The position numbers and the translations under genes were made by a program. This document shows positions 21,287 to 28,995 of a stretch of 30,745 nucleotides of DNA, in pieces; the first letter of the stretch is position 1, and each line of letters opens with the position of its first letter. This DNA is from Chloroflexota bacterium. GTDB lineage: Bacteria > Chloroflexota > Dehalococcoidia > SM23-28-2 > RBG-16-64-32. A model generated the notes under the pieces. That model ran no database searches. It worked only from the letters and a program-made list of their open reading frames with translations, and was not told the origin of the DNA. The stretch is taken from positions 8,706 to 39,450 of the forward strand of contig VBJS01000036.1 of assembly GCA_005880055.1 (NCBI GenBank), given 5' to 3'.

Positions 21287-22027
21287 AGTGAGCACTTCCG
21301 GCTCACCCTCGGTGATCGCTAGCGTGTGCTCGAAGTGCGCCGAAAGCGACCCGTCCAGGGTGCGTACGGTCCAATTGTCGTCGTCCCGCTTCGTCCGCCA
21401 CCCGCCCGTGTTCACCATCGGCTCGATGGCGATCACCATGCCCGGCTTCAGCACTGGCCCCGAATCCGGTGTGCCATAGTTCGGAATCTGAGGGTCTTCG
21501 TGCATCTGCCTGCCCACGCCGTGGCCAACGTACTCCCGGACCACAGAGAAACCTTGCTCCTCCACGTATGTCTGGATTGACGCGCCGATCTCGCCGATGC
21601 GCGAGCCACCCCGCGCGGCTGAGATCCCCCGCCACAGCGCCTCTCGCGTCACCTCAATCAACCGCCGCGCTTCGGGCGTCAGCTTGCCGGCGCCAACCGT
21701 GACTGCCGAATCCGCGACAAACCCTTGGTAAGTACAGCCGAGGTCTATGCTCACCACGTCGCCGTCCATGATCTCCCGGTCGCCCGGGATCCCGTGCACG
21801 ATCTCGTCATTGATTGATACGCAGACGGTCGCCGGGTAGCCCTGGTACCCGAGGAAAGTCGGAATCACGCCTCGCCGGCGAAACTCCTTACGTGCCACCT
21901 CGTCCAACTCCCTCTCGATGACGCCCGGGCGCACGCGCTCCCCGACCAGTTGCAGCGTTTCCGCCAGGATCCGGCCGGACTCCCTCATGGTGCTGATTTC
22001 GTCGCGTGACTTGAGGATGATAGGCAT
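21278..22027 (-). CDS. map: Methionine aminopeptidase, type I
   Basis: Removes the initiator methionine from nascent proteins. 249 aa from the ATG at 22027, which overlaps the adk TGA by one base (TGATG) and has AGGA upstream; an in-frame ATG at 22033 is the alternative. The dinuclear metal site is visible: VSIDLGCTYQGFVADSAVT (two Asp), GHGVGRQMHEDPQIPNYG (His), IEPMVNTG (Glu) and the last Glu beyond HFEHTLAIT. The substrate His is in NDEIVHGIPGDR. Type Ia: no N-terminal zinc finger extension. Located between adk and infA as in many Gram-positives. Confidence 0.97.
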   Translation of the reverse strand: MPIILKSRDEISTMRESGRILAETLQLVGERVRPGVIERELDEVARKEFRRRGVIPTFLGYQGYPATVCVSINDEIVHGIPGDREIMDGDVVSIDLGCTYQGFVADSAVTVGAGKLTPEARRLIEVTREALWRGISAARGGSRIGEIGASIQTYVEEQGFSVVREYVGHGVGRQMHEDPQIPNYGTPDSGPVLKPGMVIAIEPMVNTGGWRTKRDDDNWTVRTLDGSLSAHFEHTLAITEGEPEVLTLP

Positions 22028-22677
22028 CAGCATCCTATTCCTATCAAGCGGCCGAGGTCCTTGGAGATGGTTTCGGGGTCCCGCTCACCATCCACCTCCC
22101 GCAACTTCCCCCGCCCGTCGTAGTAATCCAACAGTGGCTGCAGATTCTTCTGGTTCACCTCGAGCCGGGTCCGTACGACCTCCGGGCGGTCATCCTCCCG
22201 CTGGTAGAGCGCGGCGCCACAGTTATCGCACACTCCAGGCTTCATCGGCGGGCGGCTCTGTTCATGATAAACGGCTCCGCACTGCGGGCAGCTCCAGCGG
22301 CCGGCCAGCCGCCGCACAAGTTCCTCGGTGCTCACCTTGATATAAAGAGCCTCATCTATCTGCTTGCCCTCGCGCGAAAGCGCCTCATCCAGGGCGCGCG
22401 CTTGTTCCAGGTTACGCGGGAAGCCGTCCAGCATGAAGCCCGCCGAGGCATCCGGCTGTTTAACGCGGTCCAGCAACATTCCGATCGTGATCTCGTCCGG
22501 CACTAGCAGGCCCCCCTCCACGAACGGTTTTGCCTTCTCACCCAGTGCAGTACCCTCGCGTATGTTGTCCCGGAAAAGCTCGCCGGTGGTGATATGCGCC
22601 AGCGCGGTGGCCGCACTTAGCCGAGCGGCCTGCGTTCCTTTCCCCGCTCCCGGGAGCCCCAAGAGAATAACGTACAA
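22027..22677 (-). CDS. adk: Adenylate kinase with zinc lid
   Basis: Balances AMP, ADP and ATP. 216 aa. The P-loop is GLPGAGKGTQAARL at residues 7-20, followed by the NMP-binding ISTGELFR-like block ITTGELFRDNIREGTALG and DGFPRNLEQA. The LID domain carries a Cys4 zinc site, CPQCGAVYH...CDNCG, as in Gram-positive and thermophile enzymes rather than the E. coli type. It is placed after secY with a 13-base gap and overlaps map by one base. Confidence 0.97.
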   Translation of the reverse strand: MYVILLGLPGAGKGTQAARLSAATALAHITTGELFRDNIREGTALGEKAKPFVEGGLLVPDEITIGMLLDRVKQPDASAGFMLDGFPRNLEQARALDEALSREGKQIDEALYIKVSTEELVRRLAGRWSCPQCGAVYHEQSRPPMKPGVCDNCGAALYQREDDRPEVVRTRLEVNQKNLQPLLDYYDGRGKLREVDGERDPETISKDLGRLIGIGC

Positions 22678-22690
22678 TCGCCGGCTTGAC

Positions 22691-24019
22691 CTAACGGATG
22701 AACCCTTCGTACTGGCGCATCAGGAGCTGCGCCTCTATCTGGCGCAGCGTATCCAACACCACGCCCACCACAATGATCAGTCCGCTGGAGGTGATGCCGA
22801 ACGCCGTCGTCCGTCCGCGGCCGCCGAGCGTGGACGCGCCCACGATGTGGCTGATCACGAAGGGCGCCACCGCTACCGTGCCCAGGAAGAACGCGCCTCC
22901 CCAGGTGATCCGGATCAACACGCGATTGATGTACTCCTGCGTGGGCCGGCCGGGCCGGATTCCCGGAATAAACCCGCCCTGTCTCTGCAGGTTCTCCGCC
23001 AGGTTCTGTTGCTGAAAGACTACGATCGTGTAGAAGAACGTGAAGATGATGACCACAAAGAACACAAATAGCCAGTAGAGGACGCTGTCTGGATTGAAGG
23101 CGCCTTCAAGGAAACTGCCGAGCGAGGACAGCACGCTGTTGTCGTTTTCAGCAAAGATTTTGCCGATGAACGCCGGAAAAAGGATGATCGAAAACGCGAA
23201 GATGAGCGGGATCATCCCCGTGGTGTTCACGCGTAGCGGTATATGGGTCTGCCCCGATTGCCGGTACATTCGGCCCGAGCGGAAGACACTCCGCGAGTAC
23301 TGGACGGGAACCTTTCTCTGCGCTTCCTGGAAAAACACGATGTAGGCGACGAGGAGGAACAACATCGCACCTAAGAGAACCGTCGTTGTTATGCTTTCGC
23401 CCACGCCCGTATAGAGCCGGCCGACGACGAACTGGGGGAGACCAGAGATGATCCCGGCGAAGATTATCACAGAGATTCCGTTGCCTATGCCGCGCTCGGT
23501 AATCAACTCCCCTATCCAGACGAGGAACATCGTGCCTGCTGTCATTGTGATAATCGCCGATAAAGTGGGCAGGGCGTTGGGCCCCGTTATCAGCTGCCCG
23601 TAGCCCTGGACGAACGCCATGGGGACGGTCATCCAGTGGGTGTAGATATTCAGCTGCTTACGGCCCTGCTCCCCTTCCTTGGATAGAGCCTGGAGGGCCG
23701 GGACGATTGGTATCATGAGTTGCATGACGATGGACGAGGTGATGTAAGGGTAGACACCCATGGCGGCCACGCTCATGTTCTGCAAGGCGCCGCCGCTGAA
23801 GATGTTGAGGAAACCCAGCACGGCGCTGTCGCGGAAGATCCGGTCCAACGCCAACGGGTTTACTCCAGGCACCGGCAGGTTCGATACGAAGCGGAACACG
23901 ACCAGCAACGCGAACGTGAAGATGAGCTTCTCCCGTATATCGGGCTGCGTTATCGCCTGAAGGCCCGCCTGCAGGAGCTGCGGCCGCCCGCCCTGTCCTC
24001 TAGTTGCTGCTGTCGCCAT
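22691..24019 (-). CDS. secY: Preprotein translocase subunit SecY
   Basis: Ten-helix channel protein of the Sec translocon, inner membrane. 442 aa. Conserved blocks are DIREKLIFTFALLVVFRFVSNLPVPGVN (TM1 region), FLNIFSGGALQNMSVAAMGVYPYITSSIVMQL (plug and TM2), LSKEGEQGRKQLNIYTHWMT, GELITERGIGNGISVIIFAGI, VFFQEAQRKVPVQYS, HIPLRVNTTGMIPLIFAFSIILFPA and FIPGIRPGRPTQEYINRVLIRITWGGAFFLG. The start overlaps rplO by 20 bases. All hydrophobic segments look intact. Confidence 0.98.
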   Translation of the reverse strand: MATAATRGQGGRPQLLQAGLQAITQPDIREKLIFTFALLVVFRFVSNLPVPGVNPLALDRIFRDSAVLGFLNIFSGGALQNMSVAAMGVYPYITSSIVMQLMIPIVPALQALSKEGEQGRKQLNIYTHWMTVPMAFVQGYGQLITGPNALPTLSAIITMTAGTMFLVWIGELITERGIGNGISVIIFAGIISGLPQFVVGRLYTGVGESITTTVLLGAMLFLLVAYIVFFQEAQRKVPVQYSRSVFRSGRMYRQSGQTHIPLRVNTTGMIPLIFAFSIILFPAFIGKIFAENDNSVLSSLGSFLEGAFNPDSVLYWLFVFFVVIIFTFFYTIVVFQQQNLAENLQRQGGFIPGIRPGRPTQEYINRVLIRITWGGAFFLGTVAVAPFVISHIVGASTLGGRGRTTAFGITSSGLIIVVGVVLDTLRQIEAQLLMRQYEGFIR

Positions 24020-24464
24020 TCCCCATCTCCATCGCCGAACCGCCCGCTGCTTCGATCTTCTCCCTCGCTGTTTGCGAGAACTTGTGGACCCGGACAGTCA
24101 GTGCCCGGTCCAGCGCGCCGTTCGCAAGGACCTTAACGGGCCGCTTCAGGTTACGGATCAGGCCTCGCTCCTTGAGGAACTCCGGCGTTACTTCCGCGCC
24201 CGCATCGAAGATGCGGAGGTCGGAGAGGTTGACCGCGCAGTACTCGACCCGGAACGGGTTCTTAAACCCCCGGCGGCGCGGTAGGCGGCGCATCAGGCGC
24301 GTCTGACCGCCTTCGAAGAAACGGCGAGGCTTGCGCCCGCTGCGAGCCTTTTGGCCTTTCAGCCCGCGGCCGGAGTAGGTGCCCTGGCCGGCGGCGTTTC
24401 CGCGGCCCACGCGTTTGCGGGCGTGGCGCGAACCAGGGGAAGGTTTCAGTTGATGAGCTTGCAT
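24000..24464 (-). CDS. rplO: 50S ribosomal protein uL15
   Basis: Large-subunit assembly protein, 154 aa. The Gly/Arg-rich N-terminus (HQLKPSPGSRHARKRVGRGNAAGQGTYSGRGLKGQKARSGRKPRRFFEGGQTRLMRRLPRRRGF) and the C-terminal VRVHKFSQTAREKIEAAGG are diagnostic. Its ATG overlaps the rpmD stop by one base (TAATG), and its tail encodes the secY start. Confidence 0.98.
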   Translation of the reverse strand: MQAHQLKPSPGSRHARKRVGRGNAAGQGTYSGRGLKGQKARSGRKPRRFFEGGQTRLMRRLPRRRGFKNPFRVEYCAVNLSDLRIFDAGAEVTPEFLKERGLIRNLKRPVKVLANGALDRALTVRVHKFSQTAREKIEAAGGSAMEMGNGDSSN

Positions 24465-24679
24465 TACTCTTGCGCCCCATCTTCGGCCGAAGCGGCCGGC
24501 GTCTCAGCAACGTCCACCAGGTGGCGCACCTTCGTAATCATACCACGCACTGCCCGGTTGTCCGGTTGTTCCACGCTCTGCCCCAGCCGGCGCAGGCCCA
24601 GTGCTTCGATTGTGCGCTTCTGGTCTTTTTTGTAGCCGATGGCGCTCTTCTTCCAGGTGATCCTGATTTTATCCGCCAA
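24464..24679 (-). CDS. rpmD: 50S ribosomal protein uL30
   Basis: 71 aa. The core IRITWKKSAIGYKKDQKRTIEALGLRRLGQSVEQPDNRAVRGMITKVRHLVDV is complete and slightly extended at the C-terminus (AETPAASAEDGAQE) over the usual 60 residues. Its start overlaps rpsE by 11 bases and its stop overlaps rplO by one base. Confidence 0.97.
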   Translation of the reverse strand: MADKIRITWKKSAIGYKKDQKRTIEALGLRRLGQSVEQPDNRAVRGMITKVRHLVDVAETPAASAEDGAQE

Positions 24680-25205
24680 TCGAAGCCTCCTGCGATACGG
24701 CCCGACGCCGGCGCAGCACCTCCTCCGGGGAGCGCAGCTGCGAAAGTCCCAACACCGTGGCCTTCACGGTATTTGCCGGGTTGTTAGACCCCAGCGATTT
24801 GGCGACTCCGTCCTTGACGCCTGCCATCTCCAGCACCGCGCGCACGCCGCCCCCGGCGATGAGTCCTGTGCCCTGCGGCGCCGGCTTGATCAACACCTTG
24901 GCGGCGCCGAACCGGACCAGCAGCGGGTGCGGAACAGTAGTCCCGCGCAGTGGAACTGCAATCATGTGCTTGCGCGCGATTGTTCCCGCCTTGCGGATTG
25001 CTTCGGGCACCTCGGTCGCCTTCCCCATCGCTGCACCCACGTGACCGTTCATATCACCCACCACCACGATCGCCGTAAAGTGGAATCGGCGGCCGCCTCG
25101 CATTACCTTCGCCACGCGATTGATGAACACAACTTTCTCGCTTAACTCCAGCTCACCGGGCTCCACTCGCTCTTGCTTCTTGATGTATTTGCGCGGATTA
25201 GACAT
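24669..25205 (-). CDS. rpsE: 30S ribosomal protein uS5
   Basis: Decoding-fidelity protein, 178 aa. Blocks are LSEKVVFINRVAKVMRGGRRFHFTAIVVVGDMNGHVGAAMGKATEVPEAIRKAGTIARKHMIAVPLRGTTVPHPLLVRFGAAKVLIKPAPQGTGLIAGGGVRAVLEMAGVKDGVAKSLGSNNPANTVKATVLGL. Complete and ordinary. It lies 12 bases after rplR. Confidence 0.98.
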   Translation of the reverse strand: MSNPRKYIKKQERVEPGELELSEKVVFINRVAKVMRGGRRFHFTAIVVVGDMNGHVGAAMGKATEVPEAIRKAGTIARKHMIAVPLRGTTVPHPLLVRFGAAKVLIKPAPQGTGLIAGGGVRAVLEMAGVKDGVAKSLGSNNPANTVKATVLGLSQLRSPEEVLRRRRAVSQEASIGG

Positions 25206-25217
25206 ATTGCTCTTCCT

Positions 25218-25580
25218 TCAGAACTTGAGGCCGCCCTTGCGGGCCGCGTCCGCTAACGCCTTGACGCGCCCGTGAAAGCGGAACCCGCCACGATCAAAGA
25301 CAACGGCCTCAATCCCTTTGTCTTTGGCCTTTTTAGCCAGCGACTCTCCTATAAAAGAGGCGACCTCCGTCTTCTTCTTCCCGTTCCCGGCTGAGCCCGG
25401 CTCCATGTCGCTCGCCGAGACTAACGTGTGCCCGGCGGAATCGTCGATAACCTGCGCATAGATGTGGTTGAGGCTGCGAAATACGGCCAGGCGCGGCCGT
25501 TCCGGCGTGCCCGCCAAGCGTTCTCGAACGCGGCGATGTCGCCGGTTCTTGGCCGCCCTGGGCGTTCTCGTCTTCTTCAT
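25218..25580 (-). CDS. rplR: 50S ribosomal protein uL18
   Basis: 5S rRNA-binding protein, 120 aa from the ATG at 25580 (MKKTRTPRAAKNRRHRRVRERL); GAGGAAG precedes it. The frame stays open upstream, but that part is rplF sequence read in another frame. The C-terminus VVFDRGGFRFHGRVKALADAARKGGLKF is diagnostic. Confidence 0.98.
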   Translation of the reverse strand: MKKTRTPRAAKNRRHRRVRERLAGTPERPRLAVFRSLNHIYAQVIDDSAGHTLVSASDMEPGSAGNGKKKTEVASFIGESLAKKAKDKGIEAVVFDRGGFRFHGRVKALADAARKGGLKF

Positions 25581-25611
25581 AACTGCTTCCTCTGGATAGC
25601 TTGAGGATGGC

Positions 25612-26157
25612 CTAGTGCGTCGCCTTGCCGGCTTTGCCCGCCTTCCGCCGCACATACTCACCCAGATAGCGAATGCCCTTTCCCTTGTACGGCTCCGGTG
25701 GACGTATCTTGCGCACATCGGCGGCTACCTGCCCCACCTGTTCCTTGTTCACCCCACGCACGATGATCCGCGTGTTTCCCTCCACCTCGAACTGAATGCC
25801 CCCAGGCGGCGCTATATGGACAGGGTGCGAAAAGCCAATGGCTAGGACCAGCTCCGCGCCCTGCATCTGCGCCCGGTAGCCCACTCCTTGCATCTCCAGC
25901 GTCTTGGAGAATCCTTCACTAACGCCCTTCACCATGTTGTCAATGAGTGAACGAGTGAGCCCGTGCATGGCGCGGTGGCGCTGCTGGTCCGAGGGTCGCG
26001 AAACGAGCAATCGGCCGTCTGCTTGTTCCACGCGCATTTCGGGGAGCAAGTCACGGCTGAGTTCGCCCTTAGGGCCCTTCACGACGATATGAGGGCCGTT
26101 TATCGTAACCTCTACACCGCTCGGCAGCGGTATCGGCATCTTACCTACGCGCGACAT
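25612..26157 (-). CDS. rplF: 50S ribosomal protein uL6
   Basis: 181 aa protein near the factor-binding site. Blocks are MSRVGKMPIPLPSGVEVTINGPHIVVKGPKGELSRDL, TRSLIDNMVKGVSEGFSKTLEMQGVGYRAQMQG and the C-terminal RKIRPPEPYKGKGIRYLGEYVRRKAGKAGK. Complete. 38 bases downstream of the broken rpsH. Confidence 0.98.
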   Translation of the reverse strand: MSRVGKMPIPLPSGVEVTINGPHIVVKGPKGELSRDLLPEMRVEQADGRLLVSRPSDQQRHRAMHGLTRSLIDNMVKGVSEGFSKTLEMQGVGYRAQMQGAELVLAIGFSHPVHIAPPGGIQFEVEGNTRIIVRGVNKEQVGQVAADVRKIRPPEPYKGKGIRYLGEYVRRKAGKAGKATH

Positions 26158-26195
26158 CTTGCTTCTCGCTTCTTTGGTTCTGGCTTCTCAGCACC

Positions 26196-26526
26196 CTACC
26201 AGACATAGCAGAGAACCTCGCCTCCCACCCCCCGGCGGCGCGCTTCCTTGCCCGTCATCACGCCCTCCGGGGTGGATAGGATTGCCACTCCCAGGCCCCC
26301 ATATACACGCGGTATCTCTCGCTGCGCGGCGTACACGCGTAGCCCCGGCTTGCTTCTTGCGTGGGCCGTCAGGGCGCACCTCATAGCCGCCGACATAGCC
26401 TTCCTTCTTGAGCACCTCCGCAACGGCAACCTTGAGGTTGGATGCCGGCATCTCCGTGAAGTCATGTCGAGCCACAAGCGCGTTCCTGATGCGCGCCAGC
26501 ATGTCAGCGATTGGGTCCGTGACCAT
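26196..26526 (-). pseudogene. rpsH: 30S ribosomal protein uS8, internal deletion plus frameshift
   Basis: uS8 is an essential primary 16S-binding protein, normally about 130 aa. The N-terminal part reads well from ATG 26526: VTDPIADMLARIRNALVARHDFTEMPASNLKVAVAEVLKKEGYVGGYEVRPDGPRK. The C-terminal part, SKPGLRVYAAQREIPRVYGGLGVAILSTPEGVMTGKEARRRGVGGEVLCYVW, lies in a different frame, one base out. The total length of 331 bases is not a multiple of three. About 21 residues of the family core (the strand around LKY and the segment up to SKPGLR) are absent. The junction is near 26349-26360, where CTTGC occurs twice, seven bases apart. As written it cannot encode a working uS8. An assembly or sequencing deletion is the simplest explanation because the gene is essential. 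Confidence 0.9.
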
Positions 26527-26533
26527 CTTTCCC

Positions 26534-26722
26534 CTACCAACTCGATTTCTGTACGCCCGGCAGGTTCCCCTCCAGCGCATGCTTGCGGAAGCATATGCGG
26601 CACAAGCCGAATTTCCGTATGAAGGCACGCGGACGCCCGCAGAGGCGGCACCGGTTCCGGTGCCTCACCCCGAACTTGGGATCGCGGTTGAACGTCTTTT
26701 CGTATAGCGCCTTGCGGGTCAT
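26534..26722 (-). CDS. rpsN: 30S ribosomal protein uS14, zinc-binding short form
   Basis: 62 aa type-Z S14. The CxxC...CxxC zinc ligands are in CRLCGRPRAFIRKFGLCRICFRKHALEGNLPGVQKSSW. Zinc-binding S14 is the ancestral form, common in Gram-positives and Chloroflexota. It lies 3 bases from rplE and 7 bases from rpsH. Confidence 0.98.
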   Translation of the reverse strand: MTRKALYEKTFNRDPKFGVRHRNRCRLCGRPRAFIRKFGLCRICFRKHALEGNLPGVQKSSW

Positions 26723-26725
26723 TCT

Positions 26726-27289
26726 TTAGCCTCTTCTCGCGAACGGCATCCCCAGCAGCTCGAGAAGACGTTTACCCTCCTCGTCGCTCCTGGCGCTAGT
26801 GCATATCGTTATCTGCATGCCGCGTACCTTATCGATCTTGTCATAGTCGATCTCCGGGAAGATCATCTGCTCCCGCAACCCCAGGCTGTAGTTGCCGCGG
26901 CCGTCGAATGAGTTCGGCGAAACGCCCTGGAAGTCACGGATCCTGGGCAGTGCGGCGTTTAGAGTCCTATCCAGGAACTCCCACATCCGGCTGCCCCGAA
27001 GGGTAATCGTCACTCCTATCGGCATGCCTTCCCGCAGCTTGAAGTTGGAGATCGACTTCTTCGCCCGCGTCACAACCGGGTGCTGCCCAGTAATTGTCGC
27101 CAGGTCCGTCGAGACGGCGTCCAGCGCCTTGGCGTTTTGCACCGCCTCGCCCACGCCTACATTCAGCATCACCTTCTCCACGCGGGGAGCCTGCATCACG
27201 TTCTTGTATCCGAACTCTTTGACGAGCGCCGGCGCTATCTCTTCGTCGTATCTTTGCTTTAGCCTTGGCCGATCTGTTACCTGCACCAT
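26726..27289 (-). CDS. rplE: 50S ribosomal protein uL5
   Basis: 5S rRNA-binding central protuberance protein, 187 aa. Blocks are RVEKVMLNVGVGEAVQNAKALDAVSTDLATITGQHPVVTRAKKSISNFKLREGMPIGVTITLRGSRMWEFLDRTLNAALPRIRDFQGVSPNSFDGRGNYSLGLREQMIFPEIDYDKIDKVRGMQITICTSA. Complete and ordinary. Confidence 0.98.
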   Translation of the reverse strand: MVQVTDRPRLKQRYDEEIAPALVKEFGYKNVMQAPRVEKVMLNVGVGEAVQNAKALDAVSTDLATITGQHPVVTRAKKSISNFKLREGMPIGVTITLRGSRMWEFLDRTLNAALPRIRDFQGVSPNSFDGRGNYSLGLREQMIFPEIDYDKIDKVRGMQITICTSARSDEEGKRLLELLGMPFARRG

Positions 27290-27299
27290 CTCCCGTCCC

Positions 27300-27644
27300 C
27301 TAATCTATATTCGCGTCGCACCGTTTACAAAAGCGCACTTTTCGCCCGGCGCTTTCACGGTAGCCAACTCTTGTGGGCTTGTTGCAGGACTGGCAGAGCA
27401 GCGCCACATTGGACCAGTCCACCGGCGATTCGCGCTCTATGATGCCGCCCGGCTGCTGCGGTCCGCGAGGACGCATGTGACGCTTGCCCACGTTGACGCC
27501 TGTCACGATAAGGCGCGCCGGCTCGGGATGGCCAAACTTGTCCGTCCGCTTGCCTGCCGGAAACACCCTTCGCACCGTGCCGCTGCGGCCGCGGTCCTTG
27601 CCCTTAATGACCAGTACCGTGTCCTCTTTCCTGATCCTCTGCAT
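27300..27644 (-). CDS. rplX: 50S ribosomal protein uL24 with Cys4 C-terminus
   Basis: Assembly initiator at the tunnel exit, 114 aa from ATG 27644, which overlaps the rplN TGA by one base; a GTG one codon upstream is possible. The KOW core is VLVIKGKDRGRSGTVRRVFPAG. The C-terminus has two CxxC pairs, LCQSCNKPTRVGYRESAGRKVRFCKRC, a probable zinc ribbon seen in many but not all bacterial L24 proteins. Confidence 0.97.
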   Translation of the reverse strand: MQRIRKEDTVLVIKGKDRGRSGTVRRVFPAGKRTDKFGHPEPARLIVTGVNVGKRHMRPRGPQQPGGIIERESPVDWSNVALLCQSCNKPTRVGYRESAGRKVRFCKRCDANID

Positions 27645-28012
27645 CACACCACCTCAGGCGCCAGCGAGACAATCTTCATGAAATTGCGCTCACGTAGCTC
27701 CCGCGCCACAGGACCGAAGATGCGGGTGCCCCGAGGGTTCTGCGCATCGGACAGCACTACAGCGGCGTTTTCATCGAACCGGATGTAAGAGCCGTCCTTA
27801 CGGCGCCATGGCTGTGCCGCGCGCACGATGACGGCCCGCACCACATCGCCCTTCTTGACGCCACCGGCCGGCGAAGCCAGCTTCACGGAGGCGACTATGG
27901 TATCGCCCACGGAGCCGTACCTGCGGCGCGAGCCCCCAATCACCTGGATGCACATAAGCTGGCGAGCGCCGGAGTTATCGGCGACCTTCAACCGCGAGTA
28001 CTGCTGGATCAT
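27644..28012 (-). CDS. rplN: 50S ribosomal protein uL14
   Basis: Inter-subunit bridge protein, 122 aa, the canonical length. Blocks are MIQQYSRLKVADNSGARQLMCIQVIGGSRRRYGSVGDTIVASVKLASPAGGVKKGDVVRAVIVRAAQPWRRKDGSYIRFDENAAVVLSDAQNPRGTRIFGPVARELRERNFMKIVSLAPEVV. Its ATG overlaps the rpsQ stop by one base (TGATG). Confidence 0.98.
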   Translation of the reverse strand: MIQQYSRLKVADNSGARQLMCIQVIGGSRRRYGSVGDTIVASVKLASPAGGVKKGDVVRAVIVRAAQPWRRKDGSYIRFDENAAVVLSDAQNPRGTRIFGPVARELRERNFMKIVSLAPEVV

Positions 28013-28734
28013 CAGCCCTCATCTTCCGCCGGTTTGTCGCCGCTGATCTCGCTCGACTCAGCATCTTCGCCTGTTATCGCAATCACTTCATCGTCCGCAG
28101 GCAGCACTGGTTCCGTAGCCTCTTCGGCGGCGGAGCTTTCCACAATGGCTTGTTCCTCTGGAGAGCCTTCATCCGGCCGGCTCACGTCCGCCGGCTCCGT
28201 TGCTTCGATCGAAGCTGATGACTGCACGACCGTTTCCTCCGATTCGGGCTCAACGGCTGCCGGCTCCGCTTCCTCGATGGCGACTTCCTCCGGCTCAGCA
28301 GCTTCCGTTTCTATCGAAGCTGCTTCCGCCGCCGCGGCCTCTTCAGCCGGAGCTGGAGCAATCTCCTCGGGCGCCGGGACTCCGGCGGCTTCCGGGGGCG
28401 CGGCTTGCTCGTCGCGCTTGACCTCACCCAGCAGCTCCAGGTCAATGGACTCTGCAGCAACCTCTGGGAGTTCAACCCTCTGCAATACTTCGACCACCCG
28501 CCAGCGCTTGCGCCTCGAGATCGGGCTTGCCTCCACAATCCGCACACGGTCACCCAACTTGCAGTCCTCGGTCTCGTCATGAGCCATGAAGCGGCGTATC
28601 CGGCGCACCCGCTTCTTGTACAAGCGGTGCGTGACGCTCTGTTCGATAGCCACGAGCACCGTCTTTTGCATCTTGTCGCTGACCACGGTTCCCTCGCGGA
28701 TTTTTCGGCCGCCGTACTTCCCCTTCACCGTCAT
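28012..28734 (-). CDS. rpsQ: 30S ribosomal protein uS17 with 150-residue acidic tail
   Basis: Primary 16S-binding OB-fold protein. The core spans residues 1-88: REGTVVSDKMQKTVLVAIEQSVTHRLYKKRVRRIRRFMAHDETEDCKLGDRVRIVEASPISRRKRWRVVEVLQRV. Family members are usually 80-105 aa, but this one is 240 aa. Residues from about 92 on are Ala, Glu, Pro and Ser-rich with almost no Lys or Arg (for example PEEIAPAPAEEAAAAEAAS and SEISGDKPAEDEG), so likely disordered. The tail is uninterrupted, in frame, ends exactly at the rplN start (TGATG), and the rpmC stop overlaps the rpsQ ATG (ATGA), so the gene structure is tight and a frameshift artefact is unlikely. Confidence 0.97.
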   Translation of the reverse strand: MTVKGKYGGRKIREGTVVSDKMQKTVLVAIEQSVTHRLYKKRVRRIRRFMAHDETEDCKLGDRVRIVEASPISRRKRWRVVEVLQRVELPEVAAESIDLELLGEVKRDEQAAPPEAAGVPAPEEIAPAPAEEAAAAEAASIETEAAEPEEVAIEEAEPAAVEPESEETVVQSSASIEATEPADVSRPDEGSPEEQAIVESSAAEEATEPVLPADDEVIAITGEDAESSEISGDKPAEDEG

Positions 28735-28994
28735 GACCGGCGCCGTCCACGTCCGCGACCTGCCGGCTCCTCGGGCCTGGTCTCCGGGTGCAATTCACGT
28801 TCTCGCTGGATCGTCTTTAGCCGCGCCACCTGGCGCTCCATACGAGGCAATTCGCGGTGATTGGTCAACTGTCGCGTCTCCCGCTGTAAGCGCATGCCAA
28901 ACAGCCGCCGGTGCGCCTCATCCAGTTCGTTACTGAGGTCAGCGTCGGACAGCTTGCGGATGTCTGCTGTTTTTGTCTTCAGTTTCTTCGCCAT
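28731..28994 (-). CDS. rpmC: 50S ribosomal protein uL29
   Basis: Exit-tunnel protein and docking site for signal recognition particle and trigger factor. 87 aa from the ATG at 28994 (MAKKLKTKTADIRKLSDADLSNELDEAHRRLFGMRLQRETRQLTNHRELPRMERQVARLKTIQRERE). The frame is open upstream, but that part is rplP read in another frame. The basic C-terminal tail (RPEEPAGRGRGRRRS) makes it about 20 residues longer than usual. Confidence 0.96.
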   Translation of the reverse strand: MAKKLKTKTADIRKLSDADLSNELDEAHRRLFGMRLQRETRQLTNHRELPRMERQVARLKTIQRERELHPETRPEEPAGRGRGRRRS

Positions 28995-28995
28995 G

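Noticed and set aside
26188..26628. 146-codon continuous frame covering rpsH as a novel protein
   Set aside because: It joins rpsN sequence in a wrong frame, the true uS8 N-terminus and an out-of-frame tail; the uS8 C-terminus lies in the neighbouring frame.
28034..28582. Ser/Ala-rich open frame antisense to the uS17 tail
   Set aside because: Mirror image of the Ala/Glu-rich coding tail; the composition explains the open frame.
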